DNA from: JAHEGP01 sp963751595
GTDB taxonomy: Bacteria > Pseudomonadota > Gammaproteobacteria > Pseudomonadales > JAHEGP01
Direction: 5' to 3'
Assembly: GCA_963751595.1 (NCBI GenBank)
Contig: CAVVVC010000007.1
Location: forward strand, 248,001-312,000
Length of the DNA: 64,000 nt
Under the pieces are notes generated by a model. It was not told the DNA's origin. It did not search any database and worked only from the letters and a program-made list of their open reading frames with translations. Of the stretch, positions 26,801 to 35,649 are shown piece after piece (within the stretch, counting starts at the first letter, position 1; each line of letters opens with the position of its first letter). The position numbers and the translations under genes were made by a program.

Positions 26801-26974
26801 ATCGAATGGCACTTAGTTAAGGAGAAATGCATGGGATTTTCAAAGCGCCGCTCCGGGCATCTACCCCGTCAGGACACGCCGTAAACCCGTCCCTTGGGGG
26901 CTCTGCGCCGACATCCCTGTCGGCGAAGGTCCTGCCGAGGTAGACACCCGAATCGGCTTAAATAAGTGCCATTT
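26801..26974. mobile_element. 174-bp MITE-like element with 8-bp target duplication
   Basis: Both ends carry an inverted AATGGCACTTA core extended by TTAAG (left GTTAAG, right rc TTTAAG). CGCCTTAG is repeated directly on both sides (26793-26800 and 26975-26982). The inside contains the hairpin CCGACA-TCCC-TGTCGG. There is no coding capacity. The two end repeats are offset by two bases, so exact termini are uncertain. Confidence 0.72.
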
Positions 26975-26982
26975 CGCCTTAG

Positions 26983-27122
26983 CAGGCTGCTGAAAAACTA
27001 TCTGCGTGGCGATCGCAGCGTTAAAAACCGGCTCAACTCGGTCATTTATTGCCCATAAACTCCCTCGTTTCGCCGGTTCTTGCCTTGCGCTCGCTGCCTC
27101 GAATACGTTTTTCAGCAGCCTG
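26983..27122. mobile_element. 140-bp MITE-like element with 16-bp perfect inverted ends
   Basis: The ends are CAGGCTGCTGAAAAAC and its exact complement. TTAG is repeated on both sides (26979-26982 and 27123-27126), a YTAR-type 4-bp duplication as made by IS5-group elements. No transposase is encoded. It shares its target site with the neighbouring 174-bp element. Confidence 0.78.
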
Positions 27123-27472
27123 TTAGGGCACTTTGCCACAGGCGGCGCAGCTATAGCGGGATCTGTTAACCCCGGCATCGGATACCCGCTGCCAGCGAAT
27201 CAACTCGCCGGTAGCCTGCAGGGCTGTGGCTGGAAATACTGAGCCCATGGCACACGCACTGCCGGTGCGCTTTTGCCATTCACTGCAGTGGCAGGCGCAG
27301 GTCAACAGCAACGAGGCTGTGACTTCATAGGTGACTGCGCCGCATTGGCAGGATCCGCATGGCATGCCTTCCCTCCGTTGTTGGCTGTGGTGATGGTTTG
27401 CTGGTCTGTGCTCAATTTCCCTGGCAGCTTCGCAGTAAGCGAACCGGATTGGCAGCGGCCGGCGGGTGTGAG

Positions 27473-27519
27473 TGCACCAATAAGGCCAGCCGACAAACGG
27501 TGCGCCCGCTTTTGGTGCA
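27473..27519. promoter_or_regulatory. candidate NtrC enhancer cluster
   Basis: A TGCACC-N5-GG half-matched site (27473-27489) is followed by TGCGCC (27501-27506) and GGTGCA (27514-27519), which face each other with 7 rather than 5 bases between. Each is imperfect alone, but they lie 84-130 bp upstream of a sigma-54 promoter, the usual NtrC distance. Confidence 0.4.
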
Positions 27520-27602
27520 TTCACCCTGGAGTTTGGCTATTGCGGCGTCCATCGCAGTGCACGTTGCCCCGGGCCGCAGTGACTTTGCCCCTCAAGCGAG
27601 GT

Positions 27603-27618
27603 TGGCACGCATCCTGCA
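27603..27618 (+). promoter_or_regulatory. sigma-54 (RpoN) promoter of the guanidine operon
   Basis: TGGCACG-N4-CTGCA has the invariant GG and GC exactly 10 nt apart and differs from the consensus at one position, the same one as the porin-glnK promoter. Start of transcription is expected near 27629. Confidence 0.82.
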
Positions 27619-27810
27619 GTGTCACTCGCCAGGAGCTCGATTCAGGAACGCGAATCGGGAGGCAGCCCCCCGGAATTCCTATGCCTTCACAGAACCGGAG
27701 ATTCGAGCGGATCCAATGCCAATGAGTCCCGGGATCTAAAGGTCGTACCGGGTCTGGCCGCGCCAGGCCAGCGTGCAGAGAGCCCGCCAAACAACCACTG
27801 GAGATTGATG

Positions 27811-28878
27811 ATGACTCGAATGATGATGAAGATTACAGCCCTGGGTGCGCTGATTGTTGCGCTGCTTATGCCGTTTGGCGCGCTGGCAGCCGAGCGCAAT
27901 AAATTCAGCATTGCCTGGTCGATTTACGTCGGCTGGATGCCCTGGGACTACGGCGCCAATGCCGGGATCGTCAAGAAATGGGGTGACAAATACGGCATAG
28001 AAATAGATGTGGTGCAAATCAACGATTACGTCGAGTCCATCAATCAGTACACAGCGGGACAGTTCGACGGCTGTACCATGACCAATATGGACGCGCTGAC
28101 CATTCCCGCCGCCGGTGGGGTCGATTCCACGGCGCTGATCATTGGCGACTTTTCCAACGGCAACGATGGCGTGGTGCTCAAGGGCAAGCAATCACTGGCC
28201 GATATCAAGGGGCAGTCGGTCAACCTGGTGGAACTGAGTGTTTCACACTACCTGCTGGCCCGGGGGCTGGAGTCGGTAGGCCTGTCGGAGCGTGATATCA
28301 AGGTCGTAAATACCTCCGATGCCGATATGGTCGCGGTGTATGGCACTAAATCGGTGACCGCGGTCACCACCTGGAATCCATTGCTGAGCGAGATCGTGGC
28401 AATGCCGGATTCCTACAAGGTTTTCGACTCCAGCCAGATTCCCGGTGAAATTATCGACCTGCTGGTGGTGAATACCGAGACCCTCGAAAAGTATCCGCAG
28501 TTCGGTAAAGCGCTGGTCGGCGCCTGGTACGAAATCATGGCGCGGATGGAAGGCCAGGAAGCCAGCGGCGTCGAGGCTCGCACCGAAATGGCCCGTGCAT
28601 CGGGCACCGATCTTGCTGGCTATGAGTCACAGCTCGACTCAACCAAAATGTTCTATCAGCCCGCCGATGCAGTGGCGTTTGGCAACAGCGCCGAACTGGT
28701 AAAGACCATGGAGTACGTAGCCAGTTTTTCCTTTGACCATGGCTTGCTGGGGGACGCAGCAGCCGACCCGGGCTTTATCGGTGTGGCCATGCCGGCGGGT
28801 ACTTTCGGTGACGACGCCAACGTCAAGCTGCGGTTTGATACCAGCTATATGCAAATGGCCGCAGACGGCAAATTGTAA
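27811..28878 (+). CDS. ABC transporter substrate-binding protein (urea/guanidine type)
   Basis: The 355-residue periplasmic protein has a signal peptide (about 1-26, ending ALA) and the NitT/TauT-like binding fold: FSIAWSIYVGWMPWDYGANAGIVKKWGDKYGI, QYTAGQFDGCTMTNMDALTIPAAGG. It resembles the TIGR03427 group annotated as urea-binding. Several ATGs are clustered at the start; the second has TGGAG 7 nt upstream and is used. Because the operon also encodes DUF1989 proteins and carries a guanidine riboswitch, I infer guanidine rather than urea as ligand. It heads a three-gene importer with permease and ATPase. Confidence 0.87.
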   Translation: MTRMMMKITALGALIVALLMPFGALAAERNKFSIAWSIYVGWMPWDYGANAGIVKKWGDKYGIEIDVVQINDYVESINQYTAGQFDGCTMTNMDALTIPAAGGVDSTALIIGDFSNGNDGVVLKGKQSLADIKGQSVNLVELSVSHYLLARGLESVGLSERDIKVVNTSDADMVAVYGTKSVTAVTTWNPLLSEIVAMPDSYKVFDSSQIPGEIIDLLVVNTETLEKYPQFGKALVGAWYEIMARMEGQEASGVEARTEMARASGTDLAGYESQLDSTKMFYQPADAVAFGNSAELVKTMEYVASFSFDHGLLGDAAADPGFIGVAMPAGTFGDDANVKLRFDTSYMQMAADGKL

Positions 28879-28914
28879 GCGCCGGACATTCGCCGCAGAA
28901 TATCGAGTAGTTGA

Positions 28915-29781
28915 ATGAAGCGACTGATCAATCTCCAGCCGAGCAGGGCGAGCAGCCTGGGGCTCGGCCTGTTGCCGCTGGTATTGCTGGTGCTGGCCTA
29001 CTGGCTGGCTTCCGATGCCCGCCTGGCGGAAAACCCCAATGACAAGCTGATGCCGGCCTTTGGCTCATTTGTCGATGCTATCGAGCGACTGGCCTTTGAG
29101 CCCAACAAGCGCAGCGGCGAATACCTGTTCTGGAACGATACCGCCGCCAGCCTCAAGCGCATCGGTCTGGGGGTAGGGCTCAGCGCCTTGATCGGCCTGA
29201 CGTTCGGTATCCTGTGTGGCCTGTTACCGCTGGTGAGGGCCGGGCTGTCGCCCCTGGTGACGATTATCTCCCTGATTCCGCCGATGGCGATCCTGCCGAT
29301 ACTGTTTATCGTGTTCGGCCTGGGCGAACTGTCCAAGGTCATGTTGATCGTGATTGGAATTACTCCCTTCATCATTCGTGATCTGCAGGGCCGGGTGATG
29401 GAGATCCCCGCCGAGATCCTCATCAAGGCCCAGACCCTGGGGGCCAACACCTGGCAGATCGTGCTTCGGGTGGTGCTGCCCCAGGTGCTGCCGCGCCTGC
29501 TGGATGCCGTAAGACTGTCCCTGGGTTCGGCCTGGCTATTCCTGATTGCCGCCGAAGCGATTGCTGCCACCGAGGGCCTGGGATACCGCATCTTCCTGGT
29601 GCGTCGCTATATGTCGATGGACATTATCCTGCCCTATGTCGCCTGGATCGCACTGCTGGCCTTTGCCATGGACTGGAGCCTCAAGTCCCTGTCGCGATGG
29701 CTGTTCCCCTGGTACTACGGTATCGGTGCCCGTGACAAGACATCGGAGCAGCCTGTGGCAACGGCGGAGAGTGCCCGATGA
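28915..29781 (+). CDS. ABC transporter permease
   Basis: The 288-residue inner-membrane protein has six hydrophobic segments. The coupling loop for the ATPase is the EAA-like stretch EILIKAQTLGANTWQIVLRVVLPQVLPRL. It lies 36 nt after the binding-protein gene, and its stop overlaps the ATPase start (ATGA). Confidence 0.9.
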   Translation: MKRLINLQPSRASSLGLGLLPLVLLVLAYWLASDARLAENPNDKLMPAFGSFVDAIERLAFEPNKRSGEYLFWNDTAASLKRIGLGVGLSALIGLTFGILCGLLPLVRAGLSPLVTIISLIPPMAILPILFIVFGLGELSKVMLIVIGITPFIIRDLQGRVMEIPAEILIKAQTLGANTWQIVLRVVLPQVLPRLLDAVRLSLGSAWLFLIAAEAIAATEGLGYRIFLVRRYMSMDIILPYVAWIALLAFAMDWSLKSLSRWLFPWYYGIGARDKTSEQPVATAESAR

Positions 29782-30557
29782 CCCCGCTGATAGAGGCGCG
29801 GCGTGTGTGGCGTGAATACGGCAGCAACATCGTGCTGGAAAACGTCAATGTGAAGGTCAATGCCGGGGAATTCATCACCATTGTCGGTGCTTCCGGCTGC
29901 GGCAAGACCACTTTCCTGCGCATGCTGCTGGGGAGCGACAGTCCCTCGCGGGGTGCGTTGCTACTGAAGGGCCAGGCGATTCCCGATGAACCCGGGCCGG
30001 ACCGCGGTATCGTGTTCCAGCGCTATTCGGTTTTCTCGCATCTGAGCGTCCTGCAGAATGTGAGCCTGGGGCTGGAATTCGAGCGTTCCCCGGTGGTGGC
30101 CAAATTGTTTGGTAGCCGCAGACGCGATGCGGAATCAACGGCGAGGGAGTTACTGACCACTGTGGGTTTGGGGCACGCCCTGCATCGCTACCCCTTTGAG
30201 CTTTCCGGTGGCATGCAGCAGCGCCTGGCGATCGCCCAGTCCCTGATCAAGCGCCCTGAAATCCTGCTCCTCGACGAGCCCTTTGGCGCCCTCGATCCCG
30301 GTATTCGCAAGGACATGCACGAACTCATTCTCGGCCTCTGGCGGGAGACCGGCGTGACGGTATTCATGACCACCCACGACCTCGAGGAGGGCTTTTACCT
30401 GGGCACCCGCCTCCTGGTATTTGACAAGATTCGACTCGACCCTGACAACCCGAACCGCTACGGTGCCCACATCAGCTATGACATCCCCCTGGGCAAGGTC
30501 CAGCCGGAGGTGCTGGATGAAATCGCGGCAAACCGGGTACTCGAAACCCATGCTTAA
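29778..30557 (+). CDS. ABC transporter ATP-binding protein
   Basis: The 259-residue ATPase has Walker A (GASGCGKTTFLR), Q-loop (IVFQRYSVFSHLSV), signature LSGGMQQRLAIAQ, Walker B (ILLLDEPFGALD) and the switch His in MTTHDLEE. It powers uptake through the adjacent permease. The NitT/TauT-type sequence agrees with the binding protein. Confidence 0.93.
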   Translation: MTPLIEARRVWREYGSNIVLENVNVKVNAGEFITIVGASGCGKTTFLRMLLGSDSPSRGALLLKGQAIPDEPGPDRGIVFQRYSVFSHLSVLQNVSLGLEFERSPVVAKLFGSRRRDAESTARELLTTVGLGHALHRYPFELSGGMQQRLAIAQSLIKRPEILLLDEPFGALDPGIRKDMHELILGLWRETGVTVFMTTHDLEEGFYLGTRLLVFDKIRLDPDNPNRYGAHISYDIPLGKVQPEVLDEIAANRVLETHA

Positions 30558-30570
30558 GGAGTGATTGCAG

Positions 30571-31299
30571 GTGAGCAGTGAACGGCCGCTATGGTACGAA
30601 GATGTTCTCCCCGGGGGAGCGCACTGGTCGATGCGCCTGCGGGCCAATACCAGCCTGCGCTTGATCGACGAGACGGGTGGCGCCAACGTCGGCATGCTGT
30701 TTTACAATCCCGAAAACCTGCTCGAGCGCTATAACGCTCCGGATACCCTCAAGTGTCAGCATACCTTCAAGTTGACCGCCGGCCATTGCCTGTACTCGGA
30801 CATGGGGCGGATTTTCTGTTCCATCGTCGCCGACAGCAGCGGCTGGCATGATACGGTTTGCGGCAATCTCAGCGACGCCAACCTGAAAAAGAAGTGGTCG
30901 ACGGCCAGTTACCAGCAGGCGCGCAATGACTGGACTATCAGTGGCGAGCATGCTTTTTTGGTGGAGCTCACCAAGTACGGGCTGGGGCTGGCGGATATGG
31001 CCGCGAACCTCAATTGGTTCAGCCGGGTGGTGGTGGATGAGAGTGGCCAGCTCAGCTATTCGGGCCAGCAGAGCCGGGCCGGAGACCGGGTCGAGTTGCG
31101 TTTCGAGATGGATACCCTGGTGGTGTTTCACACCTGCCCGCATCCCCTGGATACCGCGGCGGAGTATCCACGCCGGCCGGTGCGCTACCAATTGCTGCCG
31201 GCCCAGCCGCTGGCCGAAGACGACCTCTGCAAAAACAGTTGCGTGGAAAACCAGCGGGGATTCGCCAACAATCGACTCTATCAACTGGGCGGAGCCTGA
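30571..31299 (+). CDS. DUF1989 protein UAAP1 (carboxyguanidine deiminase subunit)
   Basis: The 242-residue protein is the urea-carboxylase-associated protein 1 family. Published work on guanidine use shows that the two UAAP/DUF1989 proteins together form carboxyguanidine deiminase (CgdAB), which converts carboxyguanidine to allophanate and ammonia. Family landmarks are GGANVGMLFYNPENLLERYN, TLKCQH, GRIFCSIV and HTCPHPLD. GTG at 30571 has AAGGAG 9 nt upstream and is preferred to the TTG two codons earlier. UAAP2 follows after 2 nt. Confidence 0.87.
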   Translation: MSSERPLWYEDVLPGGAHWSMRLRANTSLRLIDETGGANVGMLFYNPENLLERYNAPDTLKCQHTFKLTAGHCLYSDMGRIFCSIVADSSGWHDTVCGNLSDANLKKKWSTASYQQARNDWTISGEHAFLVELTKYGLGLADMAANLNWFSRVVVDESGQLSYSGQQSRAGDRVELRFEMDTLVVFHTCPHPLDTAAEYPRRPVRYQLLPAQPLAEDDLCKNSCVENQRGFANNRLYQLGGA

Positions 31300-31301
31300 C
31301 C

Positions 31302-31937
31302 ATGCTGCAAGCCAGTGAGTTATCACCCCGGGAGGCCGTGCGCCGAACTACTGTCGAGGCCGGCAACTACTACATGCAGGTTTTGGCCGCCGGTGAGACC
31401 ATGCGCATTGTCGACCTCGAGGGCAACCAGGCCGCCGACACCCTTTTTTACCGGGCCCAGAATCCCCGGGAGCGTTACAGCGCGGTGGATACCATCCGCG
31501 AACAGGGCAATGTCTACCTGACCGCAGGCTCAACCCTGTTGTCCAACCGCGGCAACCGGATGCTGACCATCGTCGCCGACACCTGCGGCCGGCATGACAC
31601 CCTGGGCGGTGCCTGTGCCGCGGAGAGCAACACCGTACGCTACGGCCTGGCGAAAAAATGCATGCACGCCTGTCGCGACAGCTGGATGCTGGCCCTGGCA
31701 CAGAACCCGGCGTTTGCTATGGACAAGCGCGACATCACCCACAACATCAATTTTTTCATGAACGTCCCGATTACCCCTGATGGCGGTTTGAGTTTTGCCG
31801 ACGGCATCAGCGAAGCCGGCAAGTACGTGGAATTCAGGGCGCTGATGGATGTCATTGTGCTGGTATCCAACTGCCCCCAGCTCAACAATCCCTGTAACGC
31901 CTACAACCCGACGCCCATCGAGTTGCTGGTATGGTAA
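31302..31937 (+). CDS. DUF1989 protein UAAP2 (carboxyguanidine deiminase subunit)
   Basis: The 211-residue protein is a paralogue of UAAP1 with DLEGNQAADTLFYRA, RERYSAVDT, NRGNRMLTIVADTCGRHDT and SNCPQLNNPCNAYNPTPIELLVW at the end. It is expected to form the deiminase with UAAP1. GGAG lies 8 nt before the ATG. A 103-nt gap follows, which is unusual in this otherwise tight operon and holds the riboswitch. Confidence 0.88.
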   Translation: MLQASELSPREAVRRTTVEAGNYYMQVLAAGETMRIVDLEGNQAADTLFYRAQNPRERYSAVDTIREQGNVYLTAGSTLLSNRGNRMLTIVADTCGRHDTLGGACAAESNTVRYGLAKKCMHACRDSWMLALAQNPAFAMDKRDITHNINFFMNVPITPDGGLSFADGISEAGKYVEFRALMDVIVLVSNCPQLNNPCNAYNPTPIELLVW

Positions 31938-31976
31938 GGCATGCCTTCGCGCCGTAGCCAGAGTGCTAACACTGCC

Positions 31977-32022
31977 TGCAGGACGACCTGCACGGGGCCA
32001 CAAGCCATCGGGACGACCCGAT
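31977..32022 (+). promoter_or_regulatory. guanidine-II (mini-ykkC) riboswitch
   Basis: Two perfect 6-bp hairpins, each with GG-ACGA-CC at the tip, are separated by 14 nt: TGCAGG-ACGA-CCTGCA (31977-31992) and ATCGGG-ACGA-CCCGAT (32007-32022). This is the full mini-ykkC architecture, in which guanidine binds each ACGR loop and the loops pair to each other. The second hairpin ends 9 nt before GAGG of the carboxylase ribosome site, so ligand-dependent release of translation is the likely mechanism. It sits inside the operon rather than at its head. Confidence 0.93.
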
Positions 32023-32040
32023 TGACCCAGTGAGGCGAGC

Positions 32041-35000
32041 ATGTTCAATAAAGTCCTGATTGCCAATCGCGGCGCCATTGCCTGTCGTATCATCCGAACT
32101 TTGAAAAATATGCAGATCCTGTCGGTGGCTGTTTATGCCGACGCCGATGCCGACTCGGCGCATGTGCGGATGGCGGATGAGGCCTATTGCCTGGGGGCGG
32201 GGGGCGCGGCACAGACCTATCTCGACCAGGACAAGTTGTTTGCGCTCATCGCCCAAAGTGGCGCCGAGGCCGTCCATCCCGGCTACGGCTTTCTCAGTGA
32301 AAACGCCGGCTTTGTCCGCCGTTGCGCCAGCGAGGACGTCGTCTTTATCGGTCCCTCCAGCGATGCCATCGAGCTATTCGGACTCAAGCACCGGGCCCGA
32401 CAGTTGGCGGAGCAGTTTGCCGTACCGGTAATTCCCGGTAGCGGTTTGCTGACTACCGTGGATGACGCCCTTGCCGCCGCTGACGCCATTGCTTATCCGC
32501 TGATGCTCAAGAGTACGGCAGGGGGCGGTGGTATCGGTATGCAGGTGTGCCATGATCGGCAGCAGCTGCAGCAGAGCTTCGAATCTGTCGTGCGCCTGAG
32601 CGAAAACAATTTCTCCGACGGCGGCGTGTTCCTGGAAAAGTACATTCCCCGGGCGCGTCATCTGGAGGTCCAGCTGTTCGGCGACGGTTGCGGGCAGGTG
32701 GTGGCGCTGGGGGAGCGGGATTGTTCCTTGCAACGGCGCAACCAGAAGGTGATCGAGGAGACGCCGGCGCCGGGACTGACCGAGCAGCAAAGAGACGCGC
32801 TGCAGACGACCGCCCGGCGGCTGCTGGAGGGTGTGGGTTATGCCAGCGCTGGCACCGTCGAGTTTATCTATGACACCACCACCCGGGATTTCTATTTTCT
32901 CGAGGTCAACACCCGCTTGCAGGTAGAGCACGGGATCACCGAAGAGCGATTCGGCGTCGACCTGGTGCAGTGGATGGTGGAGCAGGCCTGGGCGCCGCTG
33001 GTGGATTTACAACAGCGCCGGGAGCAACTCGAAGCGGCCGGTCACGCGATCGAGGTGCGCCTGTATGCGGAGGATTGCGCGCGCAATTTTCAGCCCTCGG
33101 CGGGTCTTCTCAGCCAGGTCGAATGGCCGGATGCCCCGCCGTCGTCCTGTCGTCTGCGGATCGATAGCTGGATCAGCGCCGGGGTCGAGGTGTCGAGCTA
33201 TTATGATCCGATGCTGGCCAAAATGATCGTGCACGGCCCTGACCGGGCCGCTGCCATTGCCGGTATGCGAACCAGTCTCAGACGCACCGAACTTTGGGGT
33301 ATCGAAACCAATCTCGCCTATTGCGCGCAATTGATGGAAGAAAAAGCTTTCCTCCGGGGCGATGTGTACACCGGGCTGTTACAGCAGTGGGCGTTTCAGT
33401 CCGGCAGCGTCGAGGTCGTGGCCCCGGGCACCATGACCACCCTGCAGGACCTGTCGGGCAGGCGGGGTTACTGGCATGTGGGTGTACCCCCGAGTGGGGC
33501 ATTCGACAGCTACAGTTTTCGCCTCGGCAACGCGCTACTGGAAAACGACGCAGACTGTGCCGGCCTTGAGATAACCCTGAAGGGCCCGACCCTCAGGTTC
33601 AGCCAGCCACAACAACTGGTGGTGGTCGGTGCGGAACTACCCATTGCGCTGGATGGGCAAGCACGGTCAATGTGGAGCGTCATTGACGTGGGTGCCGGGC
33701 AGACATTGGAGATCGGCCCTGTTGGTGGTAACGGCGCCCGCGCCTATCTTTTGGTGAGGGGAGGCTTCGAGTGCCCCCGCTACCTGGGCTCGCGTTCAAC
33801 CTTCACCCTGGGAAAGTTTGGCGGCCACGCCGGGCGTGCACTGCGCACCGGAGACATCCTGCACTGTCGCGCCATGGCGGGCCGGGTGGCCGGTTCGGTA
33901 CCCGAATCCCACCGCCCCCGGCTCACGCAATCCTGGACTCTGCAGGTGATCTATGGCCCCCACGGGGCGCCGGATTTTCTTACTGAGGAGGATATCGCAG
34001 CTTTTTTCTCGGCGGATTGGGAAGTGCACTACAATAGTAGTCGCACCGGCATTCGGCTGCTTGGCCCGAAGCCGCATTGGGCACGTGACAGCGGTGGCGA
34101 GGCCGGGATGCATCCCTCCAACATCCATGACAACGCCTATGCTTTTGGCAGCGTCGACTTTACCGGCGATATGCCGGTTATCCTCGGGCCCGACGGGCCG
34201 TCCCTGGGGGGCTTCGTATGCCCGGCCACCGTTATCAACGCTGACCTGTGGAAACTTGGCCAACTCAAAGCCGGTGACAAACTGCGATTTGTCCCGGTTG
34301 CGATGGAAGCAGCGGTTGCGCTCGATCGAGCCGTCCTTGGAGGTGAACCCTGGTATGCACTTGCCCCGGTTGCACCCGGGTCCTGCATCCTGCGCCGGCT
34401 GGTAATCGGCGGTGCCGTGCCGGTCGTTATCCGCGCTGCGGGTGACCGCTTCGTGCTGGTTGAATTCGGCGAACAGCAACTGGACCTGGCGCTGCGATTG
34501 CGGGTGGCCGCGCTGGAGGAGCAGCTGCAGAAAATGGCAGTGGAGAGTGCCGCACTGGGAGCTGCCCTTGTCGACCTGACCCCCGGCATCCGCAGCTTGC
34601 AGGTACACTATGACCCACTGCAACTGGCGTTGGCGTCATTGCTGGACTGTATCGAAGCGGCGTGTCATGAACTGGAAAGTCAGCAGGACGTGAGCGTTGC
34701 ATCGCGCACCGTGTACTTGCCCCTGAGCTGGGACGATGCCGTCTGTCAGCAAGCGATCGACAAGTACATGCAGTCGGTGCGAGCTGATGCGCCATGGTGC
34801 CCCGACAATATCGAATTCATTCGCCGTATCAATGGCCTCGACAGCGTCGAGGCGGTCAGAGATATTGTATTTTCCGCCGAGTATGTGGTGATGGGTCTGG
34901 GGGATGTCTATCTCGGCGCCCCGGTGGCAACCCCGCTCGATCCGCGCCATCGCCTGGTCACCACAAAATATAATCCCGCGAGAACCTGGACCGCGGAAAA

Positions 35001-35649
35001 TTCCGTTGGCATCGGCGGCGCCTACCTGTGTGTCTACGGGATGGAGGGGCCGGGGGGATACCAATTTATCGGCCGCACCCTGCAAATGTGGAATCGCTAC
35101 CAGAAAACGCAGGAGTTTGAGCTACCCTGGCTGCTGCGCAACTTCGACCGTATTCGATTTTTCCCGGTGACACGGCAGGAGCTGGAGCAGATCCGGCGCG
35201 ACTTCCCCCGCGGTGACTACCGCTTGGAGATAGAGTCCGGTGCATTCAGTCTGCGGGAGTATCAGCAGTTTTTGCATGACCATCAGCCGCAAATCAATGA
35301 ATTCCAGCGCCGGCGAGAAGCCGCTTTTGCGATCGAGTTGCAGCACTGGCGGGACAGCGGCCAGTTCAACTTTGATACGGAAATTCCTGCGGCCGAGCCA
35401 GATGCTGCTGAGTCGCTGCCCCCGGGACTGGTTGCTGTCGAGAGCACTGCGGCGGGCACTATTTGGCAGCTCCTGGTCGCCGAGGGTGAGCGCGTCGAGT
35501 CGGGGCAGACGCTGCTGGTTCTGGAGTCGATGAAAATGGAAATACCGCTTGCATGCGGTCAGGGGGGAATCGTTCGCCGCGTTCTCAAGCCCCAGGGTGC
35601 CCAGGTGCGTGCGGGCCAGGCGCTTTTACACATCGAGGTGGAGAAATGA
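32041..35649 (+). CDS. urea carboxylase family, predicted guanidine carboxylase
   Basis: The 1202-residue biotin enzyme has, in order: biotin carboxylase (about 1-450, ATP-grasp stretch KSTAGGGGIGMQ and EVNTRLQVEHGITE), the KipA/KipI-like carboxyltransferase halves (TTLQDLSGRRGYWHVGVPPSGAFDSY to about 1050) and a biotin carrier with Lys1165 in ESMKMEI. Length is standard for bacterial urea-amidolyase carboxylases. Urea and guanidine carboxylases are close homologues. The guanidine-II riboswitch directly upstream and the two deiminase genes in the operon favour guanidine. It would make carboxyguanidine using ATP and bicarbonate. Its stop overlaps the hydrolase start (ATGA). Confidence 0.93.
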   Translation: MFNKVLIANRGAIACRIIRTLKNMQILSVAVYADADADSAHVRMADEAYCLGAGGAAQTYLDQDKLFALIAQSGAEAVHPGYGFLSENAGFVRRCASEDVVFIGPSSDAIELFGLKHRARQLAEQFAVPVIPGSGLLTTVDDALAAADAIAYPLMLKSTAGGGGIGMQVCHDRQQLQQSFESVVRLSENNFSDGGVFLEKYIPRARHLEVQLFGDGCGQVVALGERDCSLQRRNQKVIEETPAPGLTEQQRDALQTTARRLLEGVGYASAGTVEFIYDTTTRDFYFLEVNTRLQVEHGITEERFGVDLVQWMVEQAWAPLVDLQQRREQLEAAGHAIEVRLYAEDCARNFQPSAGLLSQVEWPDAPPSSCRLRIDSWISAGVEVSSYYDPMLAKMIVHGPDRAAAIAGMRTSLRRTELWGIETNLAYCAQLMEEKAFLRGDVYTGLLQQWAFQSGSVEVVAPGTMTTLQDLSGRRGYWHVGVPPSGAFDSYSFRLGNALLENDADCAGLEITLKGPTLRFSQPQQLVVVGAELPIALDGQARSMWSVIDVGAGQTLEIGPVGGNGARAYLLVRGGFECPRYLGSRSTFTLGKFGGHAGRALRTGDILHCRAMAGRVAGSVPESHRPRLTQSWTLQVIYGPHGAPDFLTEEDIAAFFSADWEVHYNSSRTGIRLLGPKPHWARDSGGEAGMHPSNIHDNAYAFGSVDFTGDMPVILGPDGPSLGGFVCPATVINADLWKLGQLKAGDKLRFVPVAMEAAVALDRAVLGGEPWYALAPVAPGSCILRRLVIGGAVPVVIRAAGDRFVLVEFGEQQLDLALRLRVAALEEQLQKMAVESAALGAALVDLTPGIRSLQVHYDPLQLALASLLDCIEAACHELESQQDVSVASRTVYLPLSWDDAVCQQAIDKYMQSVRADAPWCPDNIEFIRRINGLDSVEAVRDIVFSAEYVVMGLGDVYLGAPVATPLDPRHRLVTTKYNPARTWTAENSVGIGGAYLCVYGMEGPGGYQFIGRTLQMWNRYQKTQEFELPWLLRNFDRIRFFPVTRQELEQIRRDFPRGDYRLEIESGAFSLREYQQFLHDHQPQINEFQRRREAAFAIELQHWRDSGQFNFDTEIPAAEPDAAESLPPGLVAVESTAAGTIWQLLVAEGERVESGQTLLVLESMKMEIPLACGQGGIVRRVLKPQGAQVRAGQALLHIEVEK

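Larger units (their letters stand above)
26581..27365 (-). pseudogene. GFA-family (glutathione-dependent formaldehyde-activating-like) gene, interrupted
   Basis: Two fragments of one gene flank two miniature elements. The N-terminal part (27365 down to 27123, 80 codons, good ribosome site GGAGGG) has GSCQCGAVTYE and CHCSEWQKRTGSA. The C-terminal part (26793 down to 26581) has SDSPDPVIP, PGTLDD and AHIWTRSAQAWLSF, typical of the family end. Removing both elements and one copy of each duplication restores one frame of about 152 codons, except for a TAA at the insertion target. A zinc-ligand Cys is also Trp (CSEW where CSxC is expected). The target already contained TAA, so the gene may have been dead before the insertions. 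Confidence 0.82.
27366..27810. other. 445-bp region upstream of the guanidine operon
   Basis: No gene is credible. It holds the GFA start signals at the left, candidate NtrC sites and the sigma-54 promoter. The leader after that promoter is about 180 nt and contains two GC-rich hairpins (CCCGG...CCGGG near 27728-27752 and CTGGCC-N6-GGCCAG near 27754-27771). Neither has the loops of a guanidine riboswitch. Confidence 0.55.

Noticed and set aside
27273..27739. Plus-strand frames across the GFA fragment and the sigma-54 promoter
   Set aside because: They run opposite to the recognisable GFA coding sequence and through the promoter; no family match.
27629..27810. Possible guanidine riboswitch in the leader of the transporter genes
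   Set aside because: Two GC-rich hairpins are present, but neither has ACGR tips, and I could not match ykkC-I or ykkC-III conserved segments. The real element is the one before the carboxylase.
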